A stretch of 64,000 bases of DNA from Clostridia bacterium (GCA_017410375.1 JAFQQW010000069.1:1-64000); one strand, 5' to 3'. Counted from the stretch's first letter, positions 8,470 to 17,091 are shown. Program-made: numbers and translations. Notes: a model not told the origin generated them from the sequence alone.

Positions 8470-8845
8470 CAGAACCACCTCCAAGCAATTCGGGGTTGTC
8501 GTGGATATTGCCAATAATTTCAAGTTTGTCAGATAAATTAAATCCGCTATTTTCATCAACCATAACCAAAAATTGTCCGTCTGTATATGTAACTACTGAA
8601 ATAACGATATTGTCGCTATAATATGAACGATGTTGACAAATATCTCCCTCAAAAATCTTTTGTCCGTTCTTGTCGGTTAAGCCTGTGTATTGTCCTATTG
8701 TTTCGGGAATAACATCTATCCCCTCAATTCCAACATTATTGCAAGTGCTTCTTACTATCTCGAATCTTGTTCCTTCCGCAAATAAACTGCCTTGTACCCA
8801 TTCGCCATTATCAACCCTTTTGCCCCTAAACAAAATCTCACGCAT
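8462..8845 (-). CDS. YopX family protein
   Basis: A 127-residue protein that begins MREILFRGKR and contains IGQYTGLTDKNG and IFEGDI, the hallmarks of the YopX family (SPbeta and many other phages). YopX proteins are small beta-rich proteins that form oligomers; their job in infection is not known. A GGAGGGCG site precedes the start. Confidence 0.88.
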   Translation of the reverse strand: MREILFRGKRVDNGEWVQGSLFAEGTRFEIVRSTCNNVGIEGIDVIPETIGQYTGLTDKNGQKIFEGDICQHRSYYSDNIVISVVTYTDGQFLVMVDENSGFNLSDKLEIIGNIHDNPELLGGGSDA

Positions 8846-8891
8846 CAGCTTCGCCCTCCATTTCTTTTGGTTTTTCTTTTGAATTGCGATT

Positions 8892-9041
8892 TTATTGCTC
8901 TTCTTCCTTTACACTTTCATTCATATCAATTGCTTCTTCACATTTCAACTCATTTGGAATAAAGTAAATGCATTCGCTACCCGATATCCTACATTTAAAA
9001 CGCATAATATCGCCGTCATAGAAACTGTATCTACAATCCAT
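8892..9041 (-). CDS. Very small Cys-containing prophage protein
   Basis: A 49-residue reading frame from ATG at 9041 to TAA at 8892, with a GGAGGG site five bases before the ATG. It has four Cys (positions 3, 17, 24 and 34) and an acidic tail. It fills the gap between the YopX gene and the coiled-coil gene in the same direction, which supports it as a real gene. Function unknown. Confidence 0.6.
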   Translation of the reverse strand: MDCRYSFYDGDIMRFKCRISGSECIYFIPNELKCEEAIDMNESVKEEEQ

Positions 9042-9066
9042 ATCAACCCTCCTTAAAATCGTTCTT

Positions 9067-9534
9067 TCATTTGTCCATTTCTTTTAAAAGGTTGTCAATC
9101 TGCAACTCAAACACCTTCTGTGTATCGCCATAAGGATGTGATATTGCTTTCAACCTCTCCGCAAACTCTTTTCTTGCTTCGGATTCAATATTTCGCTTAA
9201 ACTCTTCGTAATCTTCAAGTGTTTCGGTTAATACAAGAGCTTTATCTCTTACAGTCCAAACTTTATAATTTGAGTACGATTTTAACCTCTCAATCTCTGC
9301 CGTTTTTTCCTTTAAAACATCCTCATACAGAAAGATTTTGGAAGCTTGTGCCTTTAGCATTTCGTCTTTTTCTTTAATCTTTGCCTTTTGACGGTTGATG
9401 AGGTCAAGGGCATCACGCATTAAACGCACGACACAACTTGCATTATATGTTTTGTGATAACCACATTCTTTACAAGTTGAATCAACAATGTTTCCGCAAC
9501 ACTCCAACGCCTTAATAATCTCGTTATCTTTCAT
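9067..9534 (-). CDS. Prophage coiled-coil protein with Cys motif
   Basis: A 155-residue protein. The N-terminal 35 residues hold a Cys cluster (ECCGN, CKECGY, SCVV). The middle reads DALDLINRQKAKIKEKDE, a signature of a frequent but unstudied Clostridiales phage family, and then a long coiled coil runs to the end. A GGAGGA site precedes the ATG. No function is known. Confidence 0.7.
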   Translation of the reverse strand: MKDNEIIKALECCGNIVDSTCKECGYHKTYNASCVVRLMRDALDLINRQKAKIKEKDEMLKAQASKIFLYEDVLKEKTAEIERLKSYSNYKVWTVRDKALVLTETLEDYEEFKRNIESEARKEFAERLKAISHPYGDTQKVFELQIDNLLKEMDK

Positions 9535-9545
9535 TTGAATTCCTC

Positions 9546-10616
9546 CTATAAACCAAAATCAAACTCTGCTTGAATTGCTGGAGGCTCTTCCCACGGAACT
9601 CCTATGTAGTCCAGCACACGCCCCCACCCATACGGTGTACCATCGTCATCCTTACAGCATTCATACATCCAAAACTTCCACGCTCGTTCGTTATCTTCGC
9701 GGAGCCTATCAAACCGATGCGGTCTTTTTTCAAGGTGAATTCCAAAGCCACATATATCGCACCCGGTCCTTTGAGCTTTTGTCGTATACAATGTACCGTC
9801 CGTATCTCTCTTTATCTCTCCATACGCCTCTGGAACAGGTACACTCAAATCCAATGCCAGCTGTAAAATATCCTGTCGCATAAACGGAGCAAACGGAGCG
9901 CTTCTTATAACATCTTTTCCGTAATAATTGCACCCATTTTTCATCAGCGCAAACTCTCGTTGCCCCCCCTCGGACGCCATAAGTCCAAGATAGGGAAAAC
10001 TGTTATGCGCTTTCGCCCAATTATCGCACGGTTCTTCTTTCATAAGCTTGCAACATATTGCAGAACACTTAAACTTTGCGCATTTGCATGCTAAATCCGG
10101 TCTATGTTCGTTGTAATGCCCCGCAAATAATTTTAGCCATTTGTCAGGAAGTTTTATTTTGTTTGAATGTTGAAACTTGCCTTGTTGGCCCATGTCACCG
10201 GTCATAATCGCGTGAATAAAGGTTTGTTTTTCAGCATCCGGATTTTGCAAAATTTCGATTTTATGTGCTTTTGCCTTACTTATAACAGGAAATCCGTGCT
10301 CTTGCAAAATTTTATGTTTAGGAACGCTTGGATAAATAGGAATAACACCTAACTGTTTGTGTATCTTGCGTATACTCTTATGTTCCAAAACTGTACAACC
10401 GATCGCAGGAATTTCTCGCTCTGAATATCCAAGTTTTCTAATGAACATCAGTAGCGTAATGGAATCGAGTCCTCCAACACTGATGTGTACATTAGCATCT
10501 CTGACACCGGTTATTTCGTTGAAAAATTCGTGAATTCTTTGTTCAGCTTTTCTTACTTTTATCTCATACGGCAATCTTTGTAACGCAACAAATTTAGAAA
10601 TGTAATCATCTTTCAT
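9546..10616 (-). CDS. PAPS reductase-like (PP-loop) prophage protein
   Basis: A 356-residue protein of the phage phosphoadenosine-phosphosulfate reductase-like family, related to DndC and ThiI-type PP-loop ATP pyrophosphatases. The nucleotide loop sits at residues 46-52 but reads SVGGLDS instead of the usual SGGxDS. Two Cys-rich segments follow: CKCAKFKCSAICC in the middle and GCDICGFG near residue 290, fitting an iron-sulfur or zinc site. Such genes in phages may take part in sulfur transfer or DNA modification, but no dnd or 7-deazaguanine partner genes are next to it. An AAAGGAG site precedes the start. Confidence 0.75.
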   Translation of the reverse strand: MKDDYISKFVALQRLPYEIKVRKAEQRIHEFFNEITGVRDANVHISVGGLDSITLLMFIRKLGYSEREIPAIGCTVLEHKSIRKIHKQLGVIPIYPSVPKHKILQEHGFPVISKAKAHKIEILQNPDAEKQTFIHAIMTGDMGQQGKFQHSNKIKLPDKWLKLFAGHYNEHRPDLACKCAKFKCSAICCKLMKEEPCDNWAKAHNSFPYLGLMASEGGQREFALMKNGCNYYGKDVIRSAPFAPFMRQDILQLALDLSVPVPEAYGEIKRDTDGTLYTTKAQRTGCDICGFGIHLEKRPHRFDRLREDNERAWKFWMYECCKDDDGTPYGWGRVLDYIGVPWEEPPAIQAEFDFGL

Positions 10617-10640
10617 TTAGTTAAACTCCTTTTACTTTTT

Positions 10641-11111
10641 TCATCTATGTACCTTCCATTCTTCCGGCACTTCATTGACCCTCCGCCTGATTCCGTTTTT
10701 ATCTGTATAAAACTTTTCTTCCTCAAACTCGGGACAAGCATACACGCGGTACACGTCCTTGCCTTTGTAATCTTCAATATCCAACCGCTTCGCATCCCAA
10801 CCAAGCACGGGAACCCGATGCCTTGCCCAACTGCATCCGTTATAAGCCTTCAGACAGTCTTCGCAAATAGACGTTTGCTTTTTCCCGGCATGCCCTTTCC
10901 GTCTCGGCTTTTTTTGTTTGTGCAGCCTGCCACTCTTTAAAAGCTCCAAAAGCTCTTCACCCTTATAATAATTGCGATTTCCAATCTTAACCGGGTGAAC
11001 CAACCCTTTCCAGACCCAGGTCAATACAGTCTGCCTATGCTTTCCGAACATCACTTCCACTTCCGAACCGGAATACATCTTTCCCTGTTCCGGCAAATTC
11101 TCAAGCACCAT
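10641..11111 (-). CDS. Helix-turn-helix plus zinc-finger prophage protein
   Basis: A 156-residue protein. Residues about 10-60 form an excisionase/MerR-like winged helix (KMYSGSEVEVMFGKHRQTV, then a wing NRNYYKGEEL). A basic linker follows, and then a Cys motif (ICEDCLKAYNGCSWAR) and a final CPEF. The ATG at 11111 has a GGAGGCG site. The fusion suggests a DNA-binding protein; whether it regulates transcription or acts in replication is not clear. It lies close to the proposed origin. Confidence 0.65.
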   Translation of the reverse strand: MVLENLPEQGKMYSGSEVEVMFGKHRQTVLTWVWKGLVHPVKIGNRNYYKGEELLELLKSGRLHKQKKPRRKGHAGKKQTSICEDCLKAYNGCSWARHRVPVLGWDAKRLDIEDYKGKDVYRVYACPEFEEEKFYTDKNGIRRRVNEVPEEWKVHR

Positions 11112-11487
11112 CAAACGCCTCCGCTTCCTTAAGTATCATCTTATCGCCTGTTAAAGCATACACACACTCAAGTGCAAGCTTCCCCTTTTCTTCCTTCGTC
11201 TTTGCCTTGGTGATTGCCGTCCGCAACGCTTCGCTTTTGTTGCTTCGTTCTATACAGCTTTCATACAATGCGGCGTAAAAGCTTGCAACTTCTCTTTGTT
11301 TTTGGTATGATGATATCACTACGTGTTTTTCTTTAGAAGCTACCTCTTTCGACAACGTACCTACATGATACATGCTGTAAATATTACGCAAACTTAAAAA
11401 TAAATTCTGCTCGTACCAATCCAGTTCACTTCTTCCGGGAAGCGGTTCTAAATTTGCGGCACGAATTTCAATTTCCTGTAATTCCAT
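11101..11487 (-). CDS. Prophage protein next to the replication module
   Basis: A 128-residue helical protein starting at 11487, with an AAGGAG site six bases before the ATG. The opening phrase 'LEPLPG' followed by LFLSLRNIY is found in a widespread unstudied phage family. It is the first gene after the proposed origin region and overlaps the next gene by 11 bases. Confidence 0.6.
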   Translation of the reverse strand: MELQEIEIRAANLEPLPGRSELDWYEQNLFLSLRNIYSMYHVGTLSKEVASKEKHVVISSYQKQREVASFYAALYESCIERSNKSEALRTAITKAKTKEEKGKLALECVYALTGDKMILKEAEAFDGA

Positions 11488-11736
11488 TTTTAACTCCTTT
11501 CTGTTCGTAACACCTTGCAACACCTAAACACTTCCCAGGTGTTACAGCTGAAAACCGCTACACCAAAGGCTTTGAAGGTATTTTTTGTGTTTTGTAACAC
11601 CGTAACACCAAAAAAATATCCTTACGCGCGAGTAAATTGTGTGTTTTCTTTTTTACATTCACGCACACACATTTTATATATATAAGATTAAAAAATAGGT
11701 GTTACAGGTGTTACGGTGTTACAAGCCCTAAAATTT
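11488..11736. other. Iteron-like array, candidate phage replication origin
   Basis: This intergenic region holds repeated copies of GTAACACC. Two direct copies lie at 11594-11609 with an 8-bp period. Three inverted copies (GGTGTTAC) lie at 11698-11705, 11707-11714 and 11715-11722. Further copies or near copies occur at 11507-11514, 11517-11524, 11538-11545 and 11557-11564. Between the two main groups is an AT-rich stretch (11640-11697) with a TATATATA core. It abuts the replicative helicase gene. Iterons around an AT-rich segment next to primase and helicase genes is the normal plan of a theta origin; a repressor-binding array is the alternative. Confidence 0.6.
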
Positions 11737-13590
11737 TCATGGCAAAAGTTCCACTTCAGAATCGTCATAAACCGCATCATCAAAGGGATTAGACCGTTTT
11801 ATAGCCACACACCTTGCGACCTTGTCCAAAATGCGTGTTGTAACACATGTTTTGCCCGATTTGTCTGTTCGGATGACCCGATTCTCTTTCGCCCACTCCA
11901 AAAATGCTGTTGAATTGTATCCGCGTTCCTGCAAGATATTGTCAAATTTTGTCTTAATGATATGGATTTCGCTCTCGGTCTCCTTGCCCCAAATTTCACC
12001 CTGACGTGGTTTTTCTTCATCCATATCAAAGCGATCGGGATTCATAGATACCGTATCCAATATATATTGCAAGCATCTTAGATTTTGAGATACCTGCTCT
12101 TTCGTTGAAAGATACGGCATAATGTTCGATACATTCAAATTCATATCATCCTTAAAAATAATTTCGGTTACAAAGTAGTCCGCGGTCAGAATCAGAGATG
12201 CTGCTAAAGCCTGCTTTTCGGTTGTCTCTGTCTTGGTCAGTTCGTTATAAATCTCCTCCTGCTTACGGAGGACTTTTTTTATATTTTCATCGTCCTGCAG
12301 GAAGCTTACAAACATCCTTCCGGCAAAACCGTAGTTCTGACTTACCGTCACATATACATCACGCGAATCTTCAAACACCTTAAGATTTGCACAATTGATT
12401 TCAATAACGCGGTTTACTGCACCACCGTTGGTCCGCTCATTCAGAATCGGAAATTCCCCGGTCGAAAGAACGCAATTTCGCCATTTTGCCATTTTCTGCA
12501 AACCGCCGGTCTTTTTTCCACGTCCTTTGGATACACCTTCTGCAAGCTTGTAAATCATTCTGTCAAAGTCATGTACACCTGTTTTTATCTGCAACTCATC
12601 AAGGCATAAAGGCAACGAATTTAAAAACGCGGCAGTCAACTCCTGCGAAACCTCTGTGCCATTAAAGCTCTGTACATATTCACCGATTGATGGATTCCCC
12701 CAAACTGATGCACCAAGTATCATGGCAACCGACTTCCCGTTTTCCGTACCGCCCCAAAGATGAACAAAAAACGGCAACGCATTACAAGGTGCAACCAAAG
12801 CCGATGCAAAGGATGCCGCAAGCATGATTCTTGCAACCGCGTTTTGATTTTTGCGGACCTCTCTGCACTTTTCAAGCCATACCGAAAACGAACCTTTGCT
12901 TTTTACCGTGTTGAATAAATCATTAAAGGTCAGTTCACCGTCAAACACAAGATTTTCTACATAAGGAGAAAAACCGTGATTTTCAATCCAACCTAATCTT
13001 TCAACCGAATTTTTCTCTGGTATCGTTTCATAGTTCATCTGTTCCATATCTGTCAGATATTTCACCAGATATTTTGCGTTTTCCGAATTCACCGCAACGC
13101 CATAATTGGCAAGCTGAACGATTTTTGATGCGGAAGCTAAAACCTCTTTGTCAACCGTGATATAACGCCACACACATCCTTTTTTGTAAGCAAGGCGTAT
13201 TTTTTCCACATTGGTATCAATATTTACAAATCGTTCTACCGGCACAATCGGATGACTGCACGCCACAATTTCCATGCCGAAAGGACTGATAAACGAAACA
13301 CCAAACTGGTCACATACATACTGTCCGCACTTAAATTCCGTATCCAATCCTTCAAAATCTGTCACGTTAGTATCCAAAACACGTTCTTTTGACTGTACGG
13401 TTTTTACATAAGAATGATAAAGGGTTTTAAAGTTGTTGACTTTTTGCGCTTTTGCCATTTCAGACATTATGGTCAAAAGCTGTTGTTGTTCAAAGGCATT
13501 TTGTGCATTTTGTCTTATGTACTCAAAGGGTTCAACGGAATGCACAAATTCCTCTTTTGAAAACTGCGGAATATCCGGCTTACCAGTCAA
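11737..13590 (-). CDS. Phage replicative helicase, DUF927 / D5-like
   Basis: About 617 residues from a TTG start at 13590, chosen because GGAGGTG lies six bases upstream; the frame also extends to an ATG at 13626 that has no clear ribosome site. The C-terminal ATPase has a Walker A motif GGTENGKS, a Walker B region in LPLCLDEL and an arginine-rich sensor near RVIEINC, as in DUF927 superfamily III-like helicases. The N-terminal 250 residues carry no clear motif. It would unwind the origin together with the CHC2 primase gene that overlaps its start. Its 3' end borders the iteron array. Confidence 0.8.
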   Translation of the reverse strand: MTGKPDIPQFSKEEFVHSVEPFEYIRQNAQNAFEQQQLLTIMSEMAKAQKVNNFKTLYHSYVKTVQSKERVLDTNVTDFEGLDTEFKCGQYVCDQFGVSFISPFGMEIVACSHPIVPVERFVNIDTNVEKIRLAYKKGCVWRYITVDKEVLASASKIVQLANYGVAVNSENAKYLVKYLTDMEQMNYETIPEKNSVERLGWIENHGFSPYVENLVFDGELTFNDLFNTVKSKGSFSVWLEKCREVRKNQNAVARIMLAASFASALVAPCNALPFFVHLWGGTENGKSVAMILGASVWGNPSIGEYVQSFNGTEVSQELTAAFLNSLPLCLDELQIKTGVHDFDRMIYKLAEGVSKGRGKKTGGLQKMAKWRNCVLSTGEFPILNERTNGGAVNRVIEINCANLKVFEDSRDVYVTVSQNYGFAGRMFVSFLQDDENIKKVLRKQEEIYNELTKTETTEKQALAASLILTADYFVTEIIFKDDMNLNVSNIMPYLSTKEQVSQNLRCLQYILDTVSMNPDRFDMDEEKPRQGEIWGKETESEIHIIKTKFDNILQERGYNSTAFLEWAKENRVIRTDKSGKTCVTTRILDKVARCVAIKRSNPFDDAVYDDSEVELLP

Positions 13591-14131
13591 TGTCAACACC
13601 TCCAATCCTTTTGCGCATCGCGCCAATTAGTTTTTCATAATCAAAAAAGAATTCTTCATCTTCATACAACATATCCAAAAGTCTGCTTGAGATGTACGCC
13701 TGTTCTGCTACATTCGCATCCGGGTACATGGTTTTAAGCTCCTTAAAATATTCACACAACGCATTATAAGCCTTTGTGTTCAAGATTTTCACCGCTCGCT
13801 TTTTCTCTTGTTCTGCTTTGATTTTTTCATCCTCAGCACGCATTTTGTGTATATCTTTTAAGCTCTGCTTTTTAAAAACACCAAGCCCAAAATCGTTGTC
13901 CAGTCGAAACATCGCTTCTCTGTATCCGATGCCGAACATAAGGCTTACAAATTTTATCAAATCACCGCCTGCCCCACAGGAGAAGCAGTAAAAGCTGTTC
14001 GGGTAAAGAACAAAGCACTTATCTCCTCCATGCAGAGGACAGTCTGCACGATTTTGTGCAATTTTGCAAGGCGCGTATCGCAGTAGGACTTGTTCCATGG
14101 TAAGTCTGTTTAAAATTTGTGCCTTCTGCAT
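13580..14131 (-). CDS. CHC2-type zinc-finger primase fragment-like protein
   Basis: A 183-residue protein with the DnaG-type zinc module near its N-terminus: CPLHGGDK followed by FYCFSCGAGGD, giving three Cys and one His. It lacks the TOPRIM catalytic domain of full DnaG, so it is a stand-alone zinc-binding primase part that would work with the helicase encoded next. The ATG at 14131 overlaps the previous stop (TAATG) after a GGAGGAA site. The C-terminal half is helical and charged. Confidence 0.8.
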   Translation of the reverse strand: MQKAQILNRLTMEQVLLRYAPCKIAQNRADCPLHGGDKCFVLYPNSFYCFSCGAGGDLIKFVSLMFGIGYREAMFRLDNDFGLGVFKKQSLKDIHKMRAEDEKIKAEQEKKRAVKILNTKAYNALCEYFKELKTMYPDANVAEQAYISSRLLDMLYEDEEFFFDYEKLIGAMRKRIGGVDIDW

Positions 14132-14658
14132 TATTCCTCCATCTGCTCTAAGTGATTTTTGAGCCAGTATTTTAATATCTTGGGAATCAGGAGTTTTGTG
14201 GTTTCTTCCCGGCAAAAATGAAGCTGTATTTCATATCTTTCTGCCCAGGCAAGATAAGAGGCGATTAAAGAATTCGGGTTCAACTGACTTCTGTATTCTC
14301 CACCGAATAATTTCTCATAATCGCCGTCTTCCACCAGTAAATGAATTTTGGCACCGCTTTGTTTTGCTCTCAGAAATTCACGTTCAAACCGCTGTCTTCC
14401 CTTGCAAAAACACGCACACAATTCGTCAAGGCTCATTTTTCGTTCAATTGCCACCAAATCATCGCAGTACACCTTATTTCCGTCTGTATCTGTATAACAA
14501 CAAGAATAATCCCCAAAATTCAGCTTCTTACGTTCCACGGGACAGCCAAACCCTTTAAGCCGTCTTTTAAGCTTTGCGGTTTGCTGTTCCCGTGTATCGT
14601 ATGTAATCACCATTGAATCGAGCATCTCATCAATTTCAAAATGGTTATATTTCATCAT
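14131..14658 (-). CDS. ERCC4-domain nuclease
   Basis: A 175-residue protein with the XPF/ERCC4 nuclease fold. It contains the DTREQ motif near residue 20, a GDY segment and the catalytic ERKMSLDEL motif (the ERKxxxD core). Phage members are thought to process branched DNA or recombination intermediates. It lies between an SSB-like gene and the primase, with one-base stop/start overlaps on both sides, so the recombination and replication genes are one transcript. Confidence 0.88.
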   Translation of the reverse strand: MMKYNHFEIDEMLDSMVITYDTREQQTAKLKRRLKGFGCPVERKKLNFGDYSCCYTDTDGNKVYCDDLVAIERKMSLDELCACFCKGRQRFEREFLRAKQSGAKIHLLVEDGDYEKLFGGEYRSQLNPNSLIASYLAWAERYEIQLHFCREETTKLLIPKILKYWLKNHLEQMEE

Positions 14659-15254
14659 CAGAAGGGCAAATCATCTGCTGTTTCAATTTCGCCTGCAGGT
14701 ACAGAAGTAAACACACTTGCATTTTCATCTTTTTTCAGAGGAAGAGCTGCAGGCATTTTAAACTTTCCGTTCTTCACTGCATCCACACTGATAAGCTTAA
14801 AAGGCTTTGCCGTCCAACCGGAATATCCGTTAAAGCTGTATTCCTCATCTCTAAAAATCACACCAACTTTTTTACCCTGCAATGCGTTTTCATCCCATTC
14901 CCATTTAAAGCCGGAATTGGATTCTTCAACCGCTTCCATTGCCGCCTTAAATTTCGCCATGGTGTAGTTGTCCTGTTCAGATCCATCGTCAAGCGGAACA
15001 TATAAGTTTCTCAACACACCCTTCCATTTTTTATCTTCGACATTCTGACTTTTGAAATTATCTTCATAAAAGCCTTTGAATTCACCTTCTGCAATATCAA
15101 TCGCAACCTCGAACTTTTCAAACATACCGCTCTGGTCCTTTTTGGGATACGGTACAACCTTCGCTTTTTTGATAACGCACACATATGCACCTGCTTTTAA
15201 CTGCGGTCTTTCTGTTACCGCGCTTACCTTTTCATAATTGTTCATTGCTTTCAT
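14658..15254 (-). CDS. SSB-like protein (DUF669-type)
   Basis: A 198-residue protein with a beta-rich core and the C-terminal tip ADDLPF, the acidic-hydrophobic tail by which single-stranded DNA-binding proteins recruit partners. The family resembles DUF669-type proteins found beside Sak4-like ATPases. It would coat single-stranded DNA during recombination or replication. ATGA overlap with the ATPase gene upstream and a GGAGGAA site support the start. Confidence 0.72.
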   Translation of the reverse strand: MKAMNNYEKVSAVTERPQLKAGAYVCVIKKAKVVPYPKKDQSGMFEKFEVAIDIAEGEFKGFYEDNFKSQNVEDKKWKGVLRNLYVPLDDGSEQDNYTMAKFKAAMEAVEESNSGFKWEWDENALQGKKVGVIFRDEEYSFNGYSGWTAKPFKLISVDAVKNGKFKMPAALPLKKDENASVFTSVPAGEIETADDLPF

Positions 15255-15871
15255 TCTTCAATTCCTCCTAAATTATAATAGTTTCTGATTTCTGTATCGA
15301 CCATCTTAAGGTCGTTGTCTATCTCAAGCGGAAACATTTCCATCGGACTTTTTGCCGTAGTGCTTCCGTCTGATTGCGTGATAAATTTGTGTTCTGCTCC
15401 GTCTGCCACACAGTACAGCACAATACTGAACAACCCTTCCACCGAAAGCTTTTCGTCAAGCATCCTGCCAACCGTCTTCGCCTTCAGCTTGCCTTCGCCA
15501 TTTTGCTCCACATGATGCAGAAAATATACAACCACATCTTCCGGTGTTTTAGTGATGATAAACTTTACCAAGTTATAAAAATTTGCCGCCATATTTGTAA
15601 ACTTCTGATAACCTTGTTCACTGAGCTTGTCAAACAATTCGAAGCAAAGCAAATACTGTGAATCGTCAATCACATATCTTTTAAGCTTCGGTGCTTGAAG
15701 CCCATCAACAATTGTCTTATATGTAGCTCCATTCACTTTTTTCAGCTGTTTCCGAAACGGCAACGGTTTAGAAGCCACATTAAAAATGCCTACTTCATCA
15801 ATTTCGAAATTGCGAAGGCTTGTACTTTTTCCGCTTCCGCTCTCCCCTAAAATCAAAACCGGGATTCCCAT
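15251..15871 (-). CDS. Sak4-like AAA ATPase for recombination
   Basis: A 206-residue RecA-fold ATPase. Walker A is GESGSGKS at residues 9-16, and YVIDDSQYL provides the Walker B acids. The size and the neighbouring SSB-like gene match the Sak4/AAA_24 group of phage recombinases, which help anneal or exchange single strands. The start follows GAGGTGAGG and directly abuts the small gene upstream. Confidence 0.8.
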   Translation of the reverse strand: MGIPVLILGESGSGKSTSLRNFEIDEVGIFNVASKPLPFRKQLKKVNGATYKTIVDGLQAPKLKRYVIDDSQYLLCFELFDKLSEQGYQKFTNMAANFYNLVKFIITKTPEDVVVYFLHHVEQNGEGKLKAKTVGRMLDEKLSVEGLFSIVLYCVADGAEHKFITQSDGSTTAKSPMEMFPLEIDNDLKMVDTEIRNYYNLGGIEE

Positions 15872-16051
15872 TTATTCCTCACCTCTCTTTATCGCCTCTC
15901 CGGTAGAACCTGCAAGCTCCACCATTTGCCCTTTAATCTGTGCCATCTGTTTTTCAACCTGTTTCTTTTCAGCATAAACATTGTTGCTGATTTCGTTCAG
16001 CTCCATAAGCCGAAGCGACAATCTGCCAAGCTCCTGCAACAATCTATCCAT
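15872..16051 (-). CDS. Small coiled-coil prophage protein
   Basis: A 59-residue reading frame between the Zn-ribbon gene and the ATPase gene, touching both. A GGAGGAA site precedes the ATG. It is almost wholly helical and rich in Leu, Glu and Lys (RLSLRLMELNE near the start, then AEKKQVEKQMAQIKG). Unknown role; its position suggests an accessory to the recombination ATPase. Confidence 0.65.
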   Translation of the reverse strand: MDRLLQELGRLSLRLMELNEISNNVYAEKKQVEKQMAQIKGQMVELAGSTGEAIKRGEE

Positions 16052-16052
16052 A

Positions 16053-16319
16053 TTAAAATTCCTCCATTAACTCTAAAACAAATTCTTTTTCGTTCCGTGT
16101 GAGGTTTGTCCAAAACCGTGTAAATCTTCGCTGAAGCACCGTCCTGCATGCCTTGCAAAGCCATTCGCTTCTTTCCTTCGGGTTTCCGCAGTCACATTTG
16201 TTCGCTTCCTCAATTGATGTCGAATCACACTTCGGACAGCCGTAAGTCACCTCACCGTGTGGCTCTGTGTACCTTGTCCCCTCGTCAAAGACAAACCCAC
16301 ATTCTGTGCAAATTAACAT
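16053..16319 (-). CDS. Zinc-ribbon prophage protein
   Basis: An 88-residue protein with three Cys pairs: ICTECG at the start, GCPKCD in the middle and CDCG/CKAC later. It has the typical phrase 'CTECGFVFDEG' of a common phage zinc-ribbon family. An AAAGGAG site precedes the start. It is likely to bind DNA or a protein partner; nothing more specific can be said. Confidence 0.7.
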   Translation of the reverse strand: MLICTECGFVFDEGTRYTEPHGEVTYGCPKCDSTSIEEANKCDCGNPKERSEWLCKACRTVLQRRFTRFWTNLTRNEKEFVLELMEEF

Positions 16320-16383
16320 TATTTACTCCTTTAACTTGACTTTTTTAAAAAACTGTGTTATCATAAGTATAGATTTTTCCATA

Positions 16384-16581
16384 TTAAAATCTATTTTTGG
16401 AATCGACATACGTTGCCGCGTGTGTCGGTTCTTCTTTTTGTCCGCAAATTAAAACTTCTAACTGATCGGACCATCGGTTCACCGTACCAACAAATGCATC
16501 CGGCAATCTGTCAGCAACCGCACCTGCAATTGCAAGAATTAAACTGAAAGCACTAACCCAAACCAAAAGCTCGAAAAACAC
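16384..16581 (-). CDS. Small membrane protein of the early region
   Basis: About 65 residues from a GTG at 16581, which has a GGAGGT site seven bases upstream; a GTG at 16590 in the same frame is too close to that site. Residues 2-22 form a hydrophobic helix, followed by a polar tail with one Cys. No family is recognised. Confidence 0.5.
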   Translation of the reverse strand: MFFELLVWVSAFSLILAIAGAVADRLPDAFVGTVNRWSDQLEVLICGQKEEPTHAATYVDSKNRF

Positions 16582-16593
16582 CTTGCTCACCTC

Positions 16594-16794
16594 CTATCCA
16601 CACAAATAATTTGCCACCGACCCGAGCGGTATCTTACCGTCCTGCACCTTGATGTGTCCCTTTCTGATAATGCCTCTCAAATGCGGAAGCGACACATTCA
16701 AAATCTCACTTGCTTCCTGCCTTGTCAAAGTCATCGGATGCTTCTCGGATAAATGCTCTAACATATCCCGGTAATTCGCCTTCTCCCTTGCCAC
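16594..16794 (-). CDS. Small helix-turn-helix protein (excisionase/Cro-like)
   Basis: A 66-residue protein from GTG at 16794 with an AAAGGAG site about eight bases upstream. The segment TLTRQEASEILNVSLPHLRGIIRKGHI is a winged helix-turn-helix of the excisionase class. It is read in a different frame from the end of the XRE gene and overlaps it by 89 bases. It may be the prophage excisionase or an early regulator. Confidence 0.65.
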   Translation of the reverse strand: MAREKANYRDMLEHLSEKHPMTLTRQEASEILNVSLPHLRGIIRKGHIKVQDGKIPLGSVANYLCG

Positions 16795-17014
16795 CTTCCT
16801 CACTCCTTTCCTCAAGACCAAGCAGCACATCTGCACTACACTTTAAAACAGTTGTAATTGCCACAAACCGCTCCAATGTGGGCAACGCACTGCCGTTTTC
16901 CCACATGGATACAACTGCCTGCGAAACGCCAACGCGCTCCGCGACTTCCTTCTGCGAAATACATCGCATCTTGCGGATTTTGTACAAATTTTCCGCAAAC
17001 CTCATTTTTTCCAT
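16706..17014 (-). CDS. XRE-family regulator (Cro-like)
   Basis: A 102-residue protein starting at 17014 with AAGGAG eight bases upstream. Residues 8-62 form a standard helix-turn-helix (QKEVAERVGVSQAVVSMWENG). After the LLGLEE end of the domain the tail is Gly/Glu-rich, and it overlaps the next gene in another frame, so the tail may be under little constraint. It belongs to the early minus-strand operon. Confidence 0.75.
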   Translation of the reverse strand: MEKMRFAENLYKIRKMRCISQKEVAERVGVSQAVVSMWENGSALPTLERFVAITTVLKCSADVLLGLEERSEEGGKGEGELPGYVRAFIREASDDFDKAGSK

Positions 17015-17091
17015 ACTAAAAACTCCTTCCTCAATGCCAGTTTGATACACCACATACAAAGAACAGCGAAAACATTTTACTTTTTTTGAAC

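Noticed and set aside
10613-10804. 63-residue frame inside the end of the helix-turn-helix/zinc-finger gene
   Set aside because: Wholly in another frame of a better-supported gene, with no independent start signal.
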